A stretch of DNA of 64,000 nucleotides from Chalara sp. BL73 (GCA_918026815.1 CAKJVC010000099.1:62001-126000), one strand, 5' to 3'; counted from the first letter of the stretch, positions 41,851 through 54,143 are shown. A program made the numbers and translations. The notes: generated by a model not told the origin, from the letters alone.

Positions 41851-43220
41851 TTATTCCGAATCGGAAGCAGAATCATCAGAATCGCCAGAATCGCTATTAA
41901 GTCCGAGCCTCCTGTTGAATGCCTTGGATCCAAGAGTGTATTCATCACGGTCCCTCTTGCTCCACTTGGTCAAGTCATAGTGACTTCCCCCCTTATGGGT
42001 CTTCTGGAACTCTTTGTACTACGCAGATGATCAGCTCATTTCGGAACGACGATAGAAGGCAACTTACCTCAAGCTTCCAATCCCAGCGGAACCACTCTTT
42101 CTCCCCCCATTTCCCTCCAATGTTATTCTCTGGCTTCCAGCCCTTAATCTCAGCAGCTTCCTGGTATCCGTCTTTCTTTTTCTTGTACACCTCCCTCATC
42201 CCCTTTAAATCCTTCTTTGAAACGGAAACCTGCTTCCGAACTTCCATGTCCAGGTCAATTCCAGCCTCGTCGCACATTCTGACTATCTCGCAGCCCCATC
42301 CGATATCCAAGTCCTGCCCGTCTCCCTGAGCAAACTCCAACATCATGAGACTTATGATTCCGATGTTCTTGACTTCGGAGTCAGGTTTGAAAAGGGAGTG
42401 TTCGGAGAGGGCGGCGTACGCGGTGAGGACCATGAGGCCGAGCATTGTGGCGATTTTTTTGACCCTGTTGCCGTCTTCGTTGTCTGAACTAAATCAGCTG
42501 TGTTAATTTTGGGGGAAGCAGTAGAAGACTCACTCAGCCAGTAAAAGAGATCATCAGCGCCCTTGAAGTAACATGCTATGCCTTCGACGTACGCCCATTT
42601 CTTAAAGGGGCTAACAGTCTTCTTAAAGATATCCCTATTGAAATCTTTCAACTATTCGGCAGCAAGTCAGCCTTTCCAACGAGTCCCTAACACGGCAAGG
42701 GTAGCAGATTTGAGACCTACGTAGTTCTCAAAGCACTCAGACATCCCCCATCCGTTCCAATCATTGGCTATGTGCATATTCAGGCGATCCTGATCCCTCT
42801 TCTCTACTTCATTATCCAACTCCTCAAGGAGGACCATTCCTTCTTCCGACACGGGTATTCCCAGATCAGAGACTCGGTCGCACCGATTGTCCAGGAGCTC
42901 GCCCTCCTTCGGCATATCTTGGTTCTTGTCTTGGATGAAGTCGCCGATGTTTGGCCATTGGAGGTTGACGTATTGAGGCTTCTGCGAGAGCTGTTGGAGA
43001 CGTTAGCTAGTCTTCGATTGAATTGAAGCATTTGGGGCGGGAGACGGCTCACGGTGTTGGAATCGGAGTACTTCCATGTTTGCGACTTGGCTTTGACGGG
43101 TGGCTTGCTCGTCGGAGCAGTGGTATTCGAGGAGGTTTTCGAGGCCTTTACATTGCGAGTTGTCGTTGAGACTTGCTTGTTGGTGCTCGTCTCTGCCATT
43201 GCTTTGCGTTTGGGAGGCAT
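41851..43220 (-). CDS. Five-exon gene of unknown function, nuclear-type sequence
   Basis: ATG at 43220 (MPPKRKAMAETSTNKQ). Exons on the minus strand: 43220-43053, 42990-42721, 42651-42534, 42483-42068, 42018-41851. All four introns are GT-AG and 49-69 nt long; the first has a GCTAAC branch site. The sum is 1,140 nt, in frame throughout, 379 residues. The N-terminus is Lys/Thr/Ser-rich with a KRK cluster. The body has WPNIGDFIQDKNQDMPKEGE, WGMSECFENY, FKKWAYVEGIACYFKGADDL and a hydrophobic stretch MLGLMVLTAYAALS. The C-terminus is an acidic Ser/Asp tail. No domain recognised. Frame continuity over five exons argues that it is a real host gene under constraint. Confidence 0.7.
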
Positions 43221-43479
43221 TTTGGACTCGTGCTGATTATTGAAATAGTTAAGAGTAATGAGGAAAGGCTATGAGAAGGCTATTAAAGTTATGCCCATTA
43301 TAAGGTAAAACAGGAGATGAAGTGTGTGATTGTTTAAAGTCATTTATTGACTTTGATTACGCGTTTCTAAAACGCGTCTCCCCATTGTCACGTGTTTTGC
43401 GATTCTAGACCCACTCCCACACGGGTGGCATGATAGAACGAGAAATACACAATGATAGTTACATACATACTGTACTGTA

Positions 43480-43682
43480 AGAGATAGATAAAAGATTGGT
43501 GCTCCTGCGTTTTCCTTTTTACTCTCGGACAAAGCACATTCAGAACCACAGTATTTGTTACTGTTATTAGGATCGCGAAGCTCACGAGAAGGGCCTGCCT
43601 GAGGGTCAGGCCCGGGGGCCTAGCCGTGTTACATAGTCCTCGACTGATACAGCACGTTAAAAGGAATAATAATAATAATAAT
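43480..43682 (+). mobile_element. 5'-truncated non-LTR tail
   Basis: Shares GTGCTCCTGC...TTTTTACTCTCG and the terminal CATAGTCCTCGACTGATACA, ACGTTAAAAGGAATAATAAT with the element at 15041-15856, and ends in a five-unit AAT run. The middle differs. No target duplication was found. Confidence 0.65.
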
Positions 43683-44740
43683 CTTGGACTATGCATCGTC
43701 ATCTTTACCACTCCAGATCAGTGTTACTAAGATCAGAAAATTAAATGAATTCGCTTAATTGCTGGCCCTTGTCGCTGTCTGCACCCTGTTTCTGCACCCT
43801 GGCACCCGATCTCTGCACTGTCGATCCGCCGCCGATATGTGCACCTTGTTTCCTGTCTCTGCACCTTTGTGCCCCTGCTCGCCGTCCCTTTCCCACTGAC
43901 CTCTTGTCTATTCTCCATTAAACCAGCAACCAGATACACTAACATGCTTGTTTTCATCGCTAAAAAATTGCTGGACGTAGCGCACTAGTTCTGATCGATC
44001 CGCAGATGCCTTATGACCTTTACCTTTTGGAAAGGTTTGCTGGTAGAATCAAATAATATCGTGCTTGGTCTGTCATAACCACTTCTTTGAGCCCAGATAA
44101 ATGATTAAAGTGGGGCTCCATATTTTTTTAGCGAGGCTTCGCTTAACGTCCCGGATATCACTACTCTATTTATTAGGGTCGGATTGTCGATAATGCTTGA
44201 AATATTCCGGTTTATTTGTATATCTCTGTTCGTGACTGCGAAGTAATCATAAGCCTGATTAAGATAAAATATCCTCCACCCAGGGACGCCAGGAATTTGT
44301 ATAGCAGTGCGCTTTAGAGTGCTTTTCGCCAGAGACCGAGAGCGGTAGCATACATGTAGAGCCACTGGCAATAAGAAACGGACTATCTTGCCATACCACC
44401 ACTCACGGAAACAATCCTCCCCGCTAATCGAGCGTGACTCTGCTAGAGTGATGTTCCATATTATATCCTAGAGCTCAGAAGGTAACTTAGGAAAGTGAAC
44501 AAAACTGCGAAGTACTTTTGGAGATAACATAATTGGATATTATTGTTACAAAAATTTGCTGGTCTTCTAGCGCTTTAATACAAAACTTAGTACTGGGGTG
44601 GAGGCTCTGGGAAATATTTTGAGCATTAACTATTGGAGGCTAATCTTGGGCGTCTATTTGTGGATTCGTCACGCTTTGCCAGGGATAGGCTAACTGCTGC
44701 GAAGGCTTAGAGGGACCAGTTCTAGCTCCGAACAGTGTGA
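43683..44740. other. No supportable gene
   Basis: Contains short tandem variants of CTGCACC(C/T)TG near 43770-43870 (TCTGCACCCTGTTTCTGCAC). Open frames such as 44105-44371 (-) have no motif. Confidence 0.3.
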
Positions 44741-44885
44741 CCAAAAAAAAATCAGCAAATTGATTTAAATCAAATAATCAATTCAGATTTTTTTCGGTTT
44801 TGATTTGTTAAAATTTTGATTTTTTGTCAGGTTCCAGACTGGTATATGTAGTAGGATAAGCATTCTGGCAGGCGACGTCGGATAT

Positions 44886-44985
44886 TGTACCTTTTTGGCC
44901 CGCTTAGTGCTATGGTAAAGCTTATCAACCTTAGCGTCTGACATTTTTGTCACGATCATGGGTCATGTGACCTAGATGGGCTTGG
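44886..44985 (+). repeat. tRNA-like repeat, copy C (partial)
   Basis: TACCTTTTTGGCCCGCTTAG...GGTAAAGCTTATC resembles the 5' half of the modules at 55340-55500 and 45075-45200 (-), without the upstream hairpin. A-box-like spacing is retained but degenerate. Confidence 0.35.
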
Positions 44986-45074
44986 CACGACCCCTCATTT
45001 CTATCATGATCGCGTACAACAATTGCCTTTCCTCCTTAGTTTAGTATCCTCGTAATAGAACCACCTTACTAGCC

Positions 45075-45200
45075 GCCTTACCAGGCCAAAGGTGTGACGG
45101 CGCAGCATGAATAGCTTTTACCACGTTGCCAACTGGCCCAAAAAGGCACTAGAATTGGTTGGAAACCAATTCGCTATTCAACTATAAGTAGGTGACGCCG
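45075..45200 (-). repeat. tRNA-derived SINE-like repeat, copy B
   Basis: On the minus strand: TCACCTACTTATAG, a perfect 9-bp hairpin GAATTGGTT/AACCAATTC (45152-45172), AGTGCCTTTTTGGGCCAGTT, then GGCAACGTGGTAAAAGCTAT. Matches copy A at 55340-55500 in the same order. The loop and three stem pairs differ with pairing preserved. Confidence 0.5.
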
Positions 45201-45834
45201 CAGCCGTCACAAAAGGATTTGGCTTCGTGACAATTTTGATTTTGATTTTAAAATTTGAATATTCTGAATATTCAAATTATTCAAATTATTTACGTGACTT
45301 TTAAAAAAATTATAAAATAAATCAAAAATGTTATAAATACAATGCCTTCGAAATGAACTCGAAGAGTTCAGAGAGAAGGTTCTTCGAAGAGAGAGAGAGC
45401 GCGGGACTTCCGGAATAAAATTCGCCCGAACCCGGATAACGTAATATCCGTGTGATTTTTCTGTTCTGTGATCACGTGTGTTGCTTTCTTTTTATACTCC
45501 ACGTTTCCGCTTTGTACCAGCTTCGTCCAAGCTCTTCGCAACGTCCAGGTACTCCAGACGATATTTGTTTCAGAAGTTAGTATTTTAGGTGCCAGGTTTT
45601 TCTTTGTTAAACTGTTCGATTCTTTTTTCCCTACAGCTTTTTGATCTACTTATTTTTCGTGTTGATACACTTACTCTTAGCACTGCTTGTCTATTTACTA
45701 TGCCTTCTTCCCGGGCCCCTACGGAAGAGAATGGTTCTGTCCCAGACAGGAACGTGGGCCAGCTGATAATACCAACCCAAATAGACCTCCTATATTTTTC
45801 TTATACTTTCCCAGCTTCTAGTTCTAACTAATCA

Positions 45835-48800
45835 ATGTCTAGTAACCATGGGACACTACAGGCGCGAATTGACTTACAGAGGGAGAAGATTCGGACTCTC
45901 GAGCTTGCGGTGCAAGAACGGCAAAGAACTGAGCGACTTCGCGACCAAGAACAACGTCAGCGCAGACTCGAGCAGAGGCGCCAACGGGATGAACAGTTAC
46001 GCGAGGCTCGCTTAGCCCAGGAGGAGTGTAAACAGGAGCTAGAACGTCAGCGGGATCAACAGCGTCGTAGGGAAAGGCAGGTCCGGGATAAATTGGGGAT
46101 AGAGGCTTTTTTACGCTATAAGGCAGCTGTTGAGGCGAGAAAGGCCGAGAGCAGCAGGCTAGCGAAGCTTAGGGAGGAGCAGGAGATGGAAGAACGAAGG
46201 CTAGTAATGCTTAGTGACCTAGAGCGGAAGAGAATGCTTGCTTATCAGCAAGACGAACAGCGGCGCAGAGACAGGCAGGCTCGCGATGAATCGGCCATGC
46301 GTGCACGTTTACGCCACGAGGCTGATACACAGGCTCAAAGAATCCAGCAACGGCCACCTACACAAGAACGGATCGTTGCCTACGATGGTCCTATCCCGTC
46401 TTTTCTTGATCAGGAGTATCAGTACATGAGGCAGGCTTCGACTACTTTCCCCGAGGAGATTACTCCATCGATTCAGATGTCGTGTATGAAGGGCTACGAG
46501 AAGGCCATTTCCGATGCAGCGAAACGGGTACTATATGGACTTTGTGGAGGATTGTTCCAAGAGGATGAGATGATAAGTGTCGGTCTTCAAGATGACAGCC
46601 TACAATACTTTCTCCGAGCGACAAACACAGCTCCTGACTGTTGCGCCGTCAAGGACAACATGGTCAGCTTGTGTACTCTTTGTAACTCGGCTATCGCGAA
46701 ACGGGCCATCTCGCTGCTTTCGGCTGGTAATTTTGTTAATTGTCTATTCTGTCAAGAGTATCCAGAAGTTTTGAGGAATTTCAATACCGTCGAAGAGGCT
46801 TTCATTGCACGGGCTTACGTTATTGGCATATTCCTGAAACTTACGTCGGGTGCCAAGAAGAGTATGAGTTATAGGGGAAGCCGTGGCTATTCGGTTGCCG
46901 TGAGACAGGACCTAAGCAGTCTTTTGAAAATCTTACCAGCTAAGAGATTACGGGATCACACGACAATTACTGTTAGCTAGGATCGGGGAATTTCTTTTTC
47001 GGAAGAGAACCTGGCTCGTTTCTGCTCCGTTGATAAAGCGAAGGTCCTCGATGCTTTGTTATAGCTCTGCGCTAATAACCCCGTCTATAAATCGGTGGCC
47101 ATCGATTATTCTGTTTTGGACTTTTAGCCCGATTATCATATTCTTCAAAAGATTAGAGATGCTTTTATTACTTTGGGACCTGAGCCCTGTTCGACAGACT
47201 TTCCGGTAGAAGATAAGCGGGAAAGCTACGCTACATCGTTACAGGGTAGGGCTTTTGAAAACGAGTTGGATGCAAAAGTAGAGGACGCTAAGCCTGGCAG
47301 CATTCTTAGCCGGTCTTATTTCTCCGATTTTCATGGTCAAGATTTTCACTTTACTCCTGCTACTTTGGCAAGCTTACAAGCTATTCTTCAAGAGCTAGAT
47401 TCGGACGACCTAGTCCTAGACGAGGAATTTACTACCGATGAATATGATAATAAAAGGAGGAGATTCAACGATTATTCTCGGCCGCCGCATATATTGTACA
47501 AGACGACAAGGGAACTGCCGCCCAAAAATGCGTTTATTAACCCCGACTATTTTACGGCAGCATTCTCTACTCTGTTTCCGTTTGGCATTAGTGGCCATTT
47601 AGGCGATGCGAATAGAAACCGGCTAGAGGAAGTATCTTTTAAAGCCTTTGCCAAATATGCAATGCTACACTATTCGTTACTGTAAGTGTTCCACAATTCG
47701 TGTTATGTCTTTCTAATATTTACAGCTTCTCTCAACACTATACCTTTATGTTTTATATCTATGATTTAATCCTGATTCGACAATCGTTTTTTGGGAATTA
47801 CGTCCAGGTTAAAAACGGGTATTGAGCTAAAGCTACGCAAAAGCTTGCTAGACTATCAGCCGATGACTTGCAACAGGCGGCGGAGGAATTCAAGGACGAA
47901 AAGAAAATCTCAAGTTCTGCTATCTACAGTCTGATTACTAACATAAGAATCATATCGTCTTTTAATCCAAAATCGTTCGAAAAGAAAATAAAGTTCAGAA
48001 ACCTGATTTTCGGGAAGATCGGCCGTTTTAAGCTTCTACTTATCTGGTTCACGCTTAATCCCAAGAATATTAGTAATATCTTCGTGATCAGACTCGCTGG
48101 TAAAAAAAGTTTCGCTAAATAAGCCAGGTATTAAGTCCACACTCTTACAACTCACGATTAAGAATCCGAGTGTCGTCGCCCAGTTTTTTCATGTTGTCGT
48201 GAATTCGTTCTTCGGCAGCTTTTTTAAAACGCTTTCTAGAGAATCTGGTATCTTCGGCACCGTTACTTTTTACTTTGGAATAGTTGAATCCACTACACGA
48301 ATAATACTCCACTTTCATGGATTTGCCTAGCTCGCAGGGAACTTTGGTGCCGCGAATTTATATAAAAGACTAAAAACCGACCTCGAATTCAAGGACCAAG
48401 TCATCGCTTATATCCGTTCAACAGTAAAAGAAACGGTGGATATAAGTGAAGGCTAGCAATTTCAATCGGAAGCTCCGGGCGCATCGGCTTTTACTATACA
48501 AGGAAATATGACCGCGGCCGAATTCTAAAAGGCTTTAGATATTAACTCAAATAACGTGGCAGCGCAAGTGCAGATGCACACTTATAGCAAAACGTGTACC
48601 AAATACCAGAAAAGCGGCCGAAAATCAGGTTTCAAAGCAAATTCTGTTTCGATTGTTCAGATTGAAAAAATGGCGACCGACGCTGATTACACTCTGCAAC
48701 GTCCACAGACCTAGAAGCAGTCGCCGCTGCAGATATGCAGGTTTTTCTTCCTAAGACCGCTGGTTCCAGAATCTATGGTTACGGAAAAAGGCTATATACG

Positions 48801-51800
48801 GATAGAAAAGAATCACCAGTATGTAAACAAGTACAATCCCGTTATTGCGTCTGCGATAAGATGCAACCACAACATCAGCTTCACTCCGTCGTCTTTCAAA
48901 GTGCTCGCCGCCGTCTATTACATGACGAACTATGCGACTAAAGCTCAGGTTGACCAGGGTCAGCTTGTACTAGCTGCCGCGGTTTTAAAGAAGGCCCAAA
49001 AGACGGCCGAAGCGGCGGCCGCTGAGAATGCTGACTTGCTTGCTCTAAAGCCGCTTGATATGTCGAAATTCGCTCTGAAAGCCTATAATCGCTTTACGAA
49101 AGATGTGGAAGTTGGCGCTCCGGCCGTGGCCCACTTCCTGCTTGGCCACCTGTCGGGCTATATTCCAGAGAGCGACAAATCGGTCACGATCAATTTTTAC
49201 TGGGTCAAGATACACTTCCGCAAGGTTCTAAACAGTTTATTATTAAGCGAATCTAGCTCTAAAGAGATATTAGAGACCGCAAATCAGTATACCAACTTTG
49301 ATGGTCGTATTCGCCGCCCGTTTATCTACGAAAACTACGAACATCGAGGCACTAAATTGGCTCATTTATGCTTTTATGAATATGCCTCCCAAATCTTCGT
49401 ACAAACGTTGAAAAGCGCCAAAGATCGAATCTACTGTTTTCCTTTCGATTCTACTTTTTACATGCAACCTATATCCAGGTTTCAGTCAGTTCGCTAAAGT
49501 CGTTAAAGACCCCTTTTTTGTGTAGCAGTTTTACTTCTATGACGAAGCGGGATAATAATGTTCTAGATACCATTCTATAGACACAAGACGAGATTTATAA
49601 GGTTCTACTCGGTCTATTCTACCCATAGAATAGCCTCCGCGGCCTCCGAAGTAACCACATCGTATTACTCCGTGCTGCACAATACAAAAACACCTGGCTA
49701 TAGAACTTCTTTGCCTTTTTTCTCTTTCCGTATCTGGTTCAGCTATCCGAGAACGTTATGCTTCTTCGGCGGAGCAAAGAAGCAGCTGACCGGGACAAAA
49801 AAGAGCGTGGGATAGAGTTTGATGACTATCTCGAAACTATAGACTATGATATTTATAACGATGACGAAAAAGCTAATGTAAACTTCTACTTTGCGACGCT
49901 CCAACCAACCGAAAACAACTTGCTCCAGGCTGCGTTAGCGTTCTCTAGTATTACTACTAGTAGCTTCTCGTCGTTGCGATTTTCCCGGAACCCTCGATTG
50001 CATAGTACCCAGTTTGCCCTTAGCTTTCTAGTCAAAACATGGGTCAGAGAGTTGAAAGCTTTTAAAGACCAAGATAAATTAGGTTTTGACAACGACATCG
50101 ATGTCGAAGCCAACATCTCCGAAGTTGAGAGAATTGACCCAGAAGCTGCTCTGGTTCCAGTTTTTGCTTACAGCAGAGAATCTATGGTTTCTATACGATA
50201 TCTACAGGCTTCGTTTCAAGCTGATCCGTCCTTCGAGAATTTGCTTGCTCTGATCACTGGCTAATACTCTTTAAACCAAAAGCAGGGAATAGTTATTAAA
50301 GCTCTCTTTTTTCGCATTTTGCACTCTGTTCGGATCAATTCTGTTCGTAACCAGTTCTTGCTTTATCTTGGCGGTGTCGGTAGCGTTGGCAAGACCTACT
50401 TGATTAAGGCTTTTATGTTTAGTTTATCGATAATGCGAAAACATAATAACGTTCTCCTTACTGCTTCGGCTGGGACCGCCGCTGCGAATGTCAGCGGCGC
50501 TACTTACCATTCCGCTCTTAGTTTTGGGAACAATAGGAACTAACCGGTACGTCAAGCGACGAGATCGAGACTTTTTCATAAGAAAATCCTGATCCTAGAC
50601 GAGATTAGTATAGTTAGTTTAAAGAACCTGGTCCGGATTAACGAGCGGTGTAATGCCATCTAGGACTTGGATCGAGCGTCCGATACGGTTTTGAATGGTC
50701 TACTTATCGTTATATTTCTAGAGGATTTCAACCAGTTTAGGCCGGTCCGCGGTCACGCTATATAGGGCCAGACGAGCAAAAATATTGCTATTCTGCTGTC
50801 AGGGAAATCTATTTGGGGTCAATTTAATTAAGTGGTATTCCTGACGGAGCAGATGCGTCAGGCCGAAAATGTCGCATTTCAGGATTTACTCCAGAAAGCA
50901 CGCTCCGCTACTTTGACGAAAGACGATGTCGCTATCTTGAATTCGTGTACGATTGAAAACAGGGTTGCGAATAGGGAGACGCCACCAGAATGGGCCATTA
51001 TACGACTCAATCGTATACGTGAAAAAGCTAACTTAATACATTTCCAAGCGTTTGCCAAAAAACGAGGTCAGAAAATCTATCTTTTTCCCGCTAGACACGA
51101 TGCACCTACAGAAATGATTTTGGATCTCTTTACGCTGCTCAGGATGATATACTAGGTCGGTGAGCAAGGATACTTTAAAGGTCCAGGCTTCTTTGCTTTT
51201 ACAAAAAGTATGCCTATTATGCCCCAACAGAATACGAATACGTATGCCGGGCTCGTCAATAGTATAAGAAAGACTGTCGAAGAAAAAATATTGGATACAG
51301 ACGTGCGAAGTACATAAGCAGTAATCGTTCTTGCAAGTTTAATTTGCTAACAAAAACATGATAACGGCGATAAGCTCGTGGATCGAACTTGATGATCAGT
51401 TCGTTTTGTGTACAGTTTTTCCGCTATGCGTCCTCGTTCGACCGGCACATAACCATGACTTATCATTCTTTGATATTTCCGACGGTTTGGTTCCTGTTTT
51501 TCCGGTACAGATAAAAGGGCAAATTCCGAGTATACCCGGCCTGACGTTTTATCGACATCAAGTCCCGTTGACGCTTAGATTCTTCTTCACCGATTATAAG
51601 AGCTAAGGTAGTACGTTCGTCAGCCTCATTCTAGATCTTCTTTTTAGTAAGCAACGCGGCGTCGACTAGCATGGTAAATAAACCTCGATCAACGTTCAGC
51701 TTAGCAGGATTAAATCATTATCGGGGGTCTGGTTGCGAGAACCGATTACACTTAAAGATGTTTCATTTGCTTTTTACCCAGATCTCCAGATTGAGCTAGC

Positions 51801-51863
51801 CCGACTTAAGGCTCTAGAACAACGGACGATTAGTCTGTGGGAAACCTCACTTAATTCTTGATA
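45835..51863 (+). pseudogene. Helitron Rep/helicase protein (copy B), full span, mutated
   Basis: ATG at 45835 (MSSNHGTLQARIDLQREK) opens a 190-residue Arg/Gln/Glu coiled coil. Next come a Cys-rich block (CCAVKDN...CTLCNSA) and the DUF6570-type part (NCLFCQEYPEVLRNFNTVEE). The Helitron-like N domain (DYFTAAFSTLFPFGISGHLG, 47520-47600) and the HUH nuclease (ILHFHGFA*LAGNFGAANLY, about 48310-48370) follow. Then come YGYGKRLYTDRKE or its alternative frame, RRSKEAADRDKKERGIEFDD (49760) and a Pif1-type helicase with Walker A GGVGSVGKTYLIKAF (about 50370), ILILDEISIVSLKNLVRINE (about 50590) and LTEQMRQAENVAFQDLLQKA (50840). The end is VQLSRIKSLSG...TISLWETSLNS (51690-51863). Many in-frame stops fall where Trp is expected. 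Too mutated to be active. Confidence 0.85.
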
Positions 51864-52562
51864 TGAACCTATTAAACGACTCTTTTAACTCTGAGTATTA
51901 CTCTTCGCTTCATTCTACGTATCATATCTGCCTCATATTTAAAGTTGCTTTTACAGAGATATAGTACATTGCTTTTCTTTACTTTTTAAGCAAGTGCTGC
52001 GAGGTTTCTGATACACTTACGGCTACGTCCATTTAACGCCGTACCATCGCCTCCTGTTTTATATATTGCTTTTTCAATGTCTTTACTTCTGCTACGTAGC
52101 CTCTTATTTCTCACACATGTCTTACTTCTTTACTGTTTCTCGGTTATGTCTTTTCTTAACATTTAATTATATACCAGCTATTTCTTTTATAATCTTGCAG
52201 TTCACCTTTTCACATTATCCCAATTGCTATTTCTAGTGATTTTCGTCACGTGTTCGCCGAGGCTGACGCTGTTGTCTGTGCGCCATTCCTGGACATCCAC
52301 CTTACACTTACAAAACTGCTTATTCTAACGCTTCTTGATTAAATCCATTACTCTGATCAATTTCGAAGGCTTCGTGTGAGCCGCAGGCTAGCACCCATGT
52401 ATCTTCTAACGATGCTTAACAGTACTGTACTTTTTAAAAGTCGGCACTTCTTGTCAGGTGCCAGGATGTCACGTGCTAAAGGGGCAAGGAGCGGCTCGGT
52501 AAGAGCCATGAAGCTGGGCATGTATGGGCACGTGGGGAGCCGCCAGGGGTACGGAGGGTATA

Positions 52563-53844
52563 CTTCGTACAGGCCCAAACAAATCAATGTGGCAAGGCCG
52601 TGCACCAATGGGCCCCACTTGTCGAAGATTCTGGATCAACCAATGACTATATAATGCTTCGAACGCTGCTTTTGCACTGTTTTTCAATCATTCAACATGG
52701 AGCAAACATACTACGTACCAACTCCCAAGACACCCTCTCGCAAAACCTGTACACGCGATGACCGTTTACGCATACACACTTTGTATCACGATGCTAAGTA
52801 TACGCAAGCTCAAATTGCTTTGCAAACAGGCTATTCTCTTAATCAAATACAGTACGCTCTTGCTAATCGATTAACACCTCAAAAGCACAAAACCGGCCGG
52901 AAGCTTTTATTAAATACGCCACAACGCAAACGCTTAATCGAATGGGTTACAGCTTCTAAAACAAATAGACGAGCAGCTTGGTCTGATATACCAGCTTTAT
53001 TACAATGGGATTGTGGAATTAAAGCAATTCGAAGTGCGTTCAAAAAAGAAGGCTACGTACGACGATGTGCAAGAAGCAAACCACCTTTAACAGACAAACA
53101 CAAACAAGATCGATTATCTTGGGCCTGGGAACACCTTTTTTGGACCGATGAACAATGGAACAGTGTATTATGGACTGACGAAACTTGGGTTAATCCTGGA
53201 AAGCATACAAAAATATTTGTTACAAGGCTTGTTGGAGAGTCTGAAGTGTATCATCCTGACTGTGTCGAAGCTCGATATCAACGCAAAATAGGATGGATGT
53301 TTTGGGGTTCAATATCAGGAAAATACGGGCGTCATAAAGGGTTGTTTTGGGAAAAAGATTGGGAAACAATTAATGAAGGATCTTATTCTGGTATTGTAGT
53401 ACCTCTTGTACAAGAGATATTACAGCAATATCCAGAATTGAGTTTTCAGCAAGATAACGCAAAAGGCCACGCTTCTAAGTTTACAACTTCTGTGTTAGAA
53501 GCTATAGGAATCAAGCCTATAGCGTGGCCTGCAAACTCTCCTGATTTGAACCCTATTGAGACTATTTGGGATGAAATGAAGGACTATATTCAAAAGAAAT
53601 ATCCGGAGGTTCATTCTTCATATAACAGGCTGAAAAAGGTGGTTCAAGAAGCTTGGGATTCTATTACACAGGCTACAATTCAGGACCTTATTAAAGGAAT
53701 GGGCGATAGATGTATTGCAGTGATTCTAGCAGAAGGAGGCTATACAAAATACTAGAGATTTGCTTAGAGCGGCATCGAGCCCCATTTTACGTGCATGGGT
53801 AATCGACGAAAGCTCCACATTGATTTGTTTGGGCCTGTACGAAG
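52563..53844 (+). mobile_element. Tc1-type DNA transposon, complete (1,282 bp)
   Basis: TA duplicates at 52561-52562 and 53845-53846. Perfect 30-bp terminal inverted repeats start CTTCGTACAGGCCCAAACAA. One intact transposase gene. The paralogous empty site at 4884-5086 confirms both boundaries. It looks autonomous. Confidence 0.95.
52697..53755 (+). CDS. Tc1/mariner transposase (DD34E), intact
   Basis: 352 residues from the first ATG, 134 bp inside the element. Residues 15-120 form paired helix-turn-helix DNA-binding regions (AQIALQTGYSLNQIQYALAN, then TNRRAAWSDIPALLQ). The catalytic DDE_3 domain shows Asp161 in VLWTDETWV, Asp253 in FQQDNAKGHAS and Glu288 in NSPDLNPIETIW. There are 34 residues between the second Asp and Glu, the Tc1 hallmark. 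It cuts and pastes the element at TA sites by acting on the 30-bp terminal repeats. Between-strand A+T richness is higher than in the host genes. No stops or shifts. An identical protein is encoded at 61906-62964. Confidence 0.95.
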   Translation: MEQTYYVPTPKTPSRKTCTRDDRLRIHTLYHDAKYTQAQIALQTGYSLNQIQYALANRLTPQKHKTGRKLLLNTPQRKRLIEWVTASKTNRRAAWSDIPALLQWDCGIKAIRSAFKKEGYVRRCARSKPPLTDKHKQDRLSWAWEHLFWTDEQWNSVLWTDETWVNPGKHTKIFVTRLVGESEVYHPDCVEARYQRKIGWMFWGSISGKYGRHKGLFWEKDWETINEGSYSGIVVPLVQEILQQYPELSFQQDNAKGHASKFTTSVLEAIGIKPIAWPANSPDLNPIETIWDEMKDYIQKKYPEVHSSYNRLKKVVQEAWDSITQATIQDLIKGMGDRCIAVILAEGGYTKY

Positions 53845-54143
53845 TAAGTAGGGGACTCTGGACGTAGTAGAGAGGGTAGAGATTAGTCTTGTATCAGAAT
53901 TGCAGTTGACTTGTGCCACACTACTCCAGCACCTTACATCAGGTATGGGAACGAGAAGTGCTCCACTTTTCTACGGCTTTGGTTGGTTCATCATTAGACG
54001 AGTGGGTCTCTAGGGCACGTGATCCTATTTTGTTTTAGCTATTGGCTCGCTTAAATACAAGGTTCCCCTGTTGCCAAGGCTCTAGCGCCGCGCTATTCGT
54101 GAACGTTTTAATCGATTCCCAATAACTCACCAACTTCGCCCTG

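Larger units (their letters stand above)
44741..45310. repeat. hAT-end-like segment split by a tRNA-like repeat insertion
   Basis: The left part (44741-44830) starts CAGTGTGACCAAAAAAAAAT with TTGATTT tracts. The right part (45235-45310) carries GATTTTGATTTTAAAATTTG, an ATATTCTGAATATTC palindrome and TTACGTGACTTTT. Together they mimic 3310-3475. The roughly 400 bp between contain two tRNA-like modules in opposite orientation. Confidence 0.45.
52452..53938. repeat. LTR-like TG...CA repeat occupied by a Tc1 element
   Basis: Outer parts (52452-52562 and 53845-53938) are the two halves of the 203-bp unit seen intact at 4884-5086. The insertion point is the TA in GGGTATAAGTA. Confidence 0.85.

Noticed and set aside
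42660..42667. In-frame TGA and TAG between exons 2 and 3 of the 41851-43220 gene as nonsense mutations
   Set aside because: A 69-nt GT-AG intron (42720-42652) removes both and keeps the phase.
45835..51863. Reassigned genetic code with TAG read as tryptophan
   Set aside because: Other genes in the window use TGG and end normally at TAG; the pattern fits G-to-A mutation of TGG in one repeat, and at least one Gln codon is also a stop.
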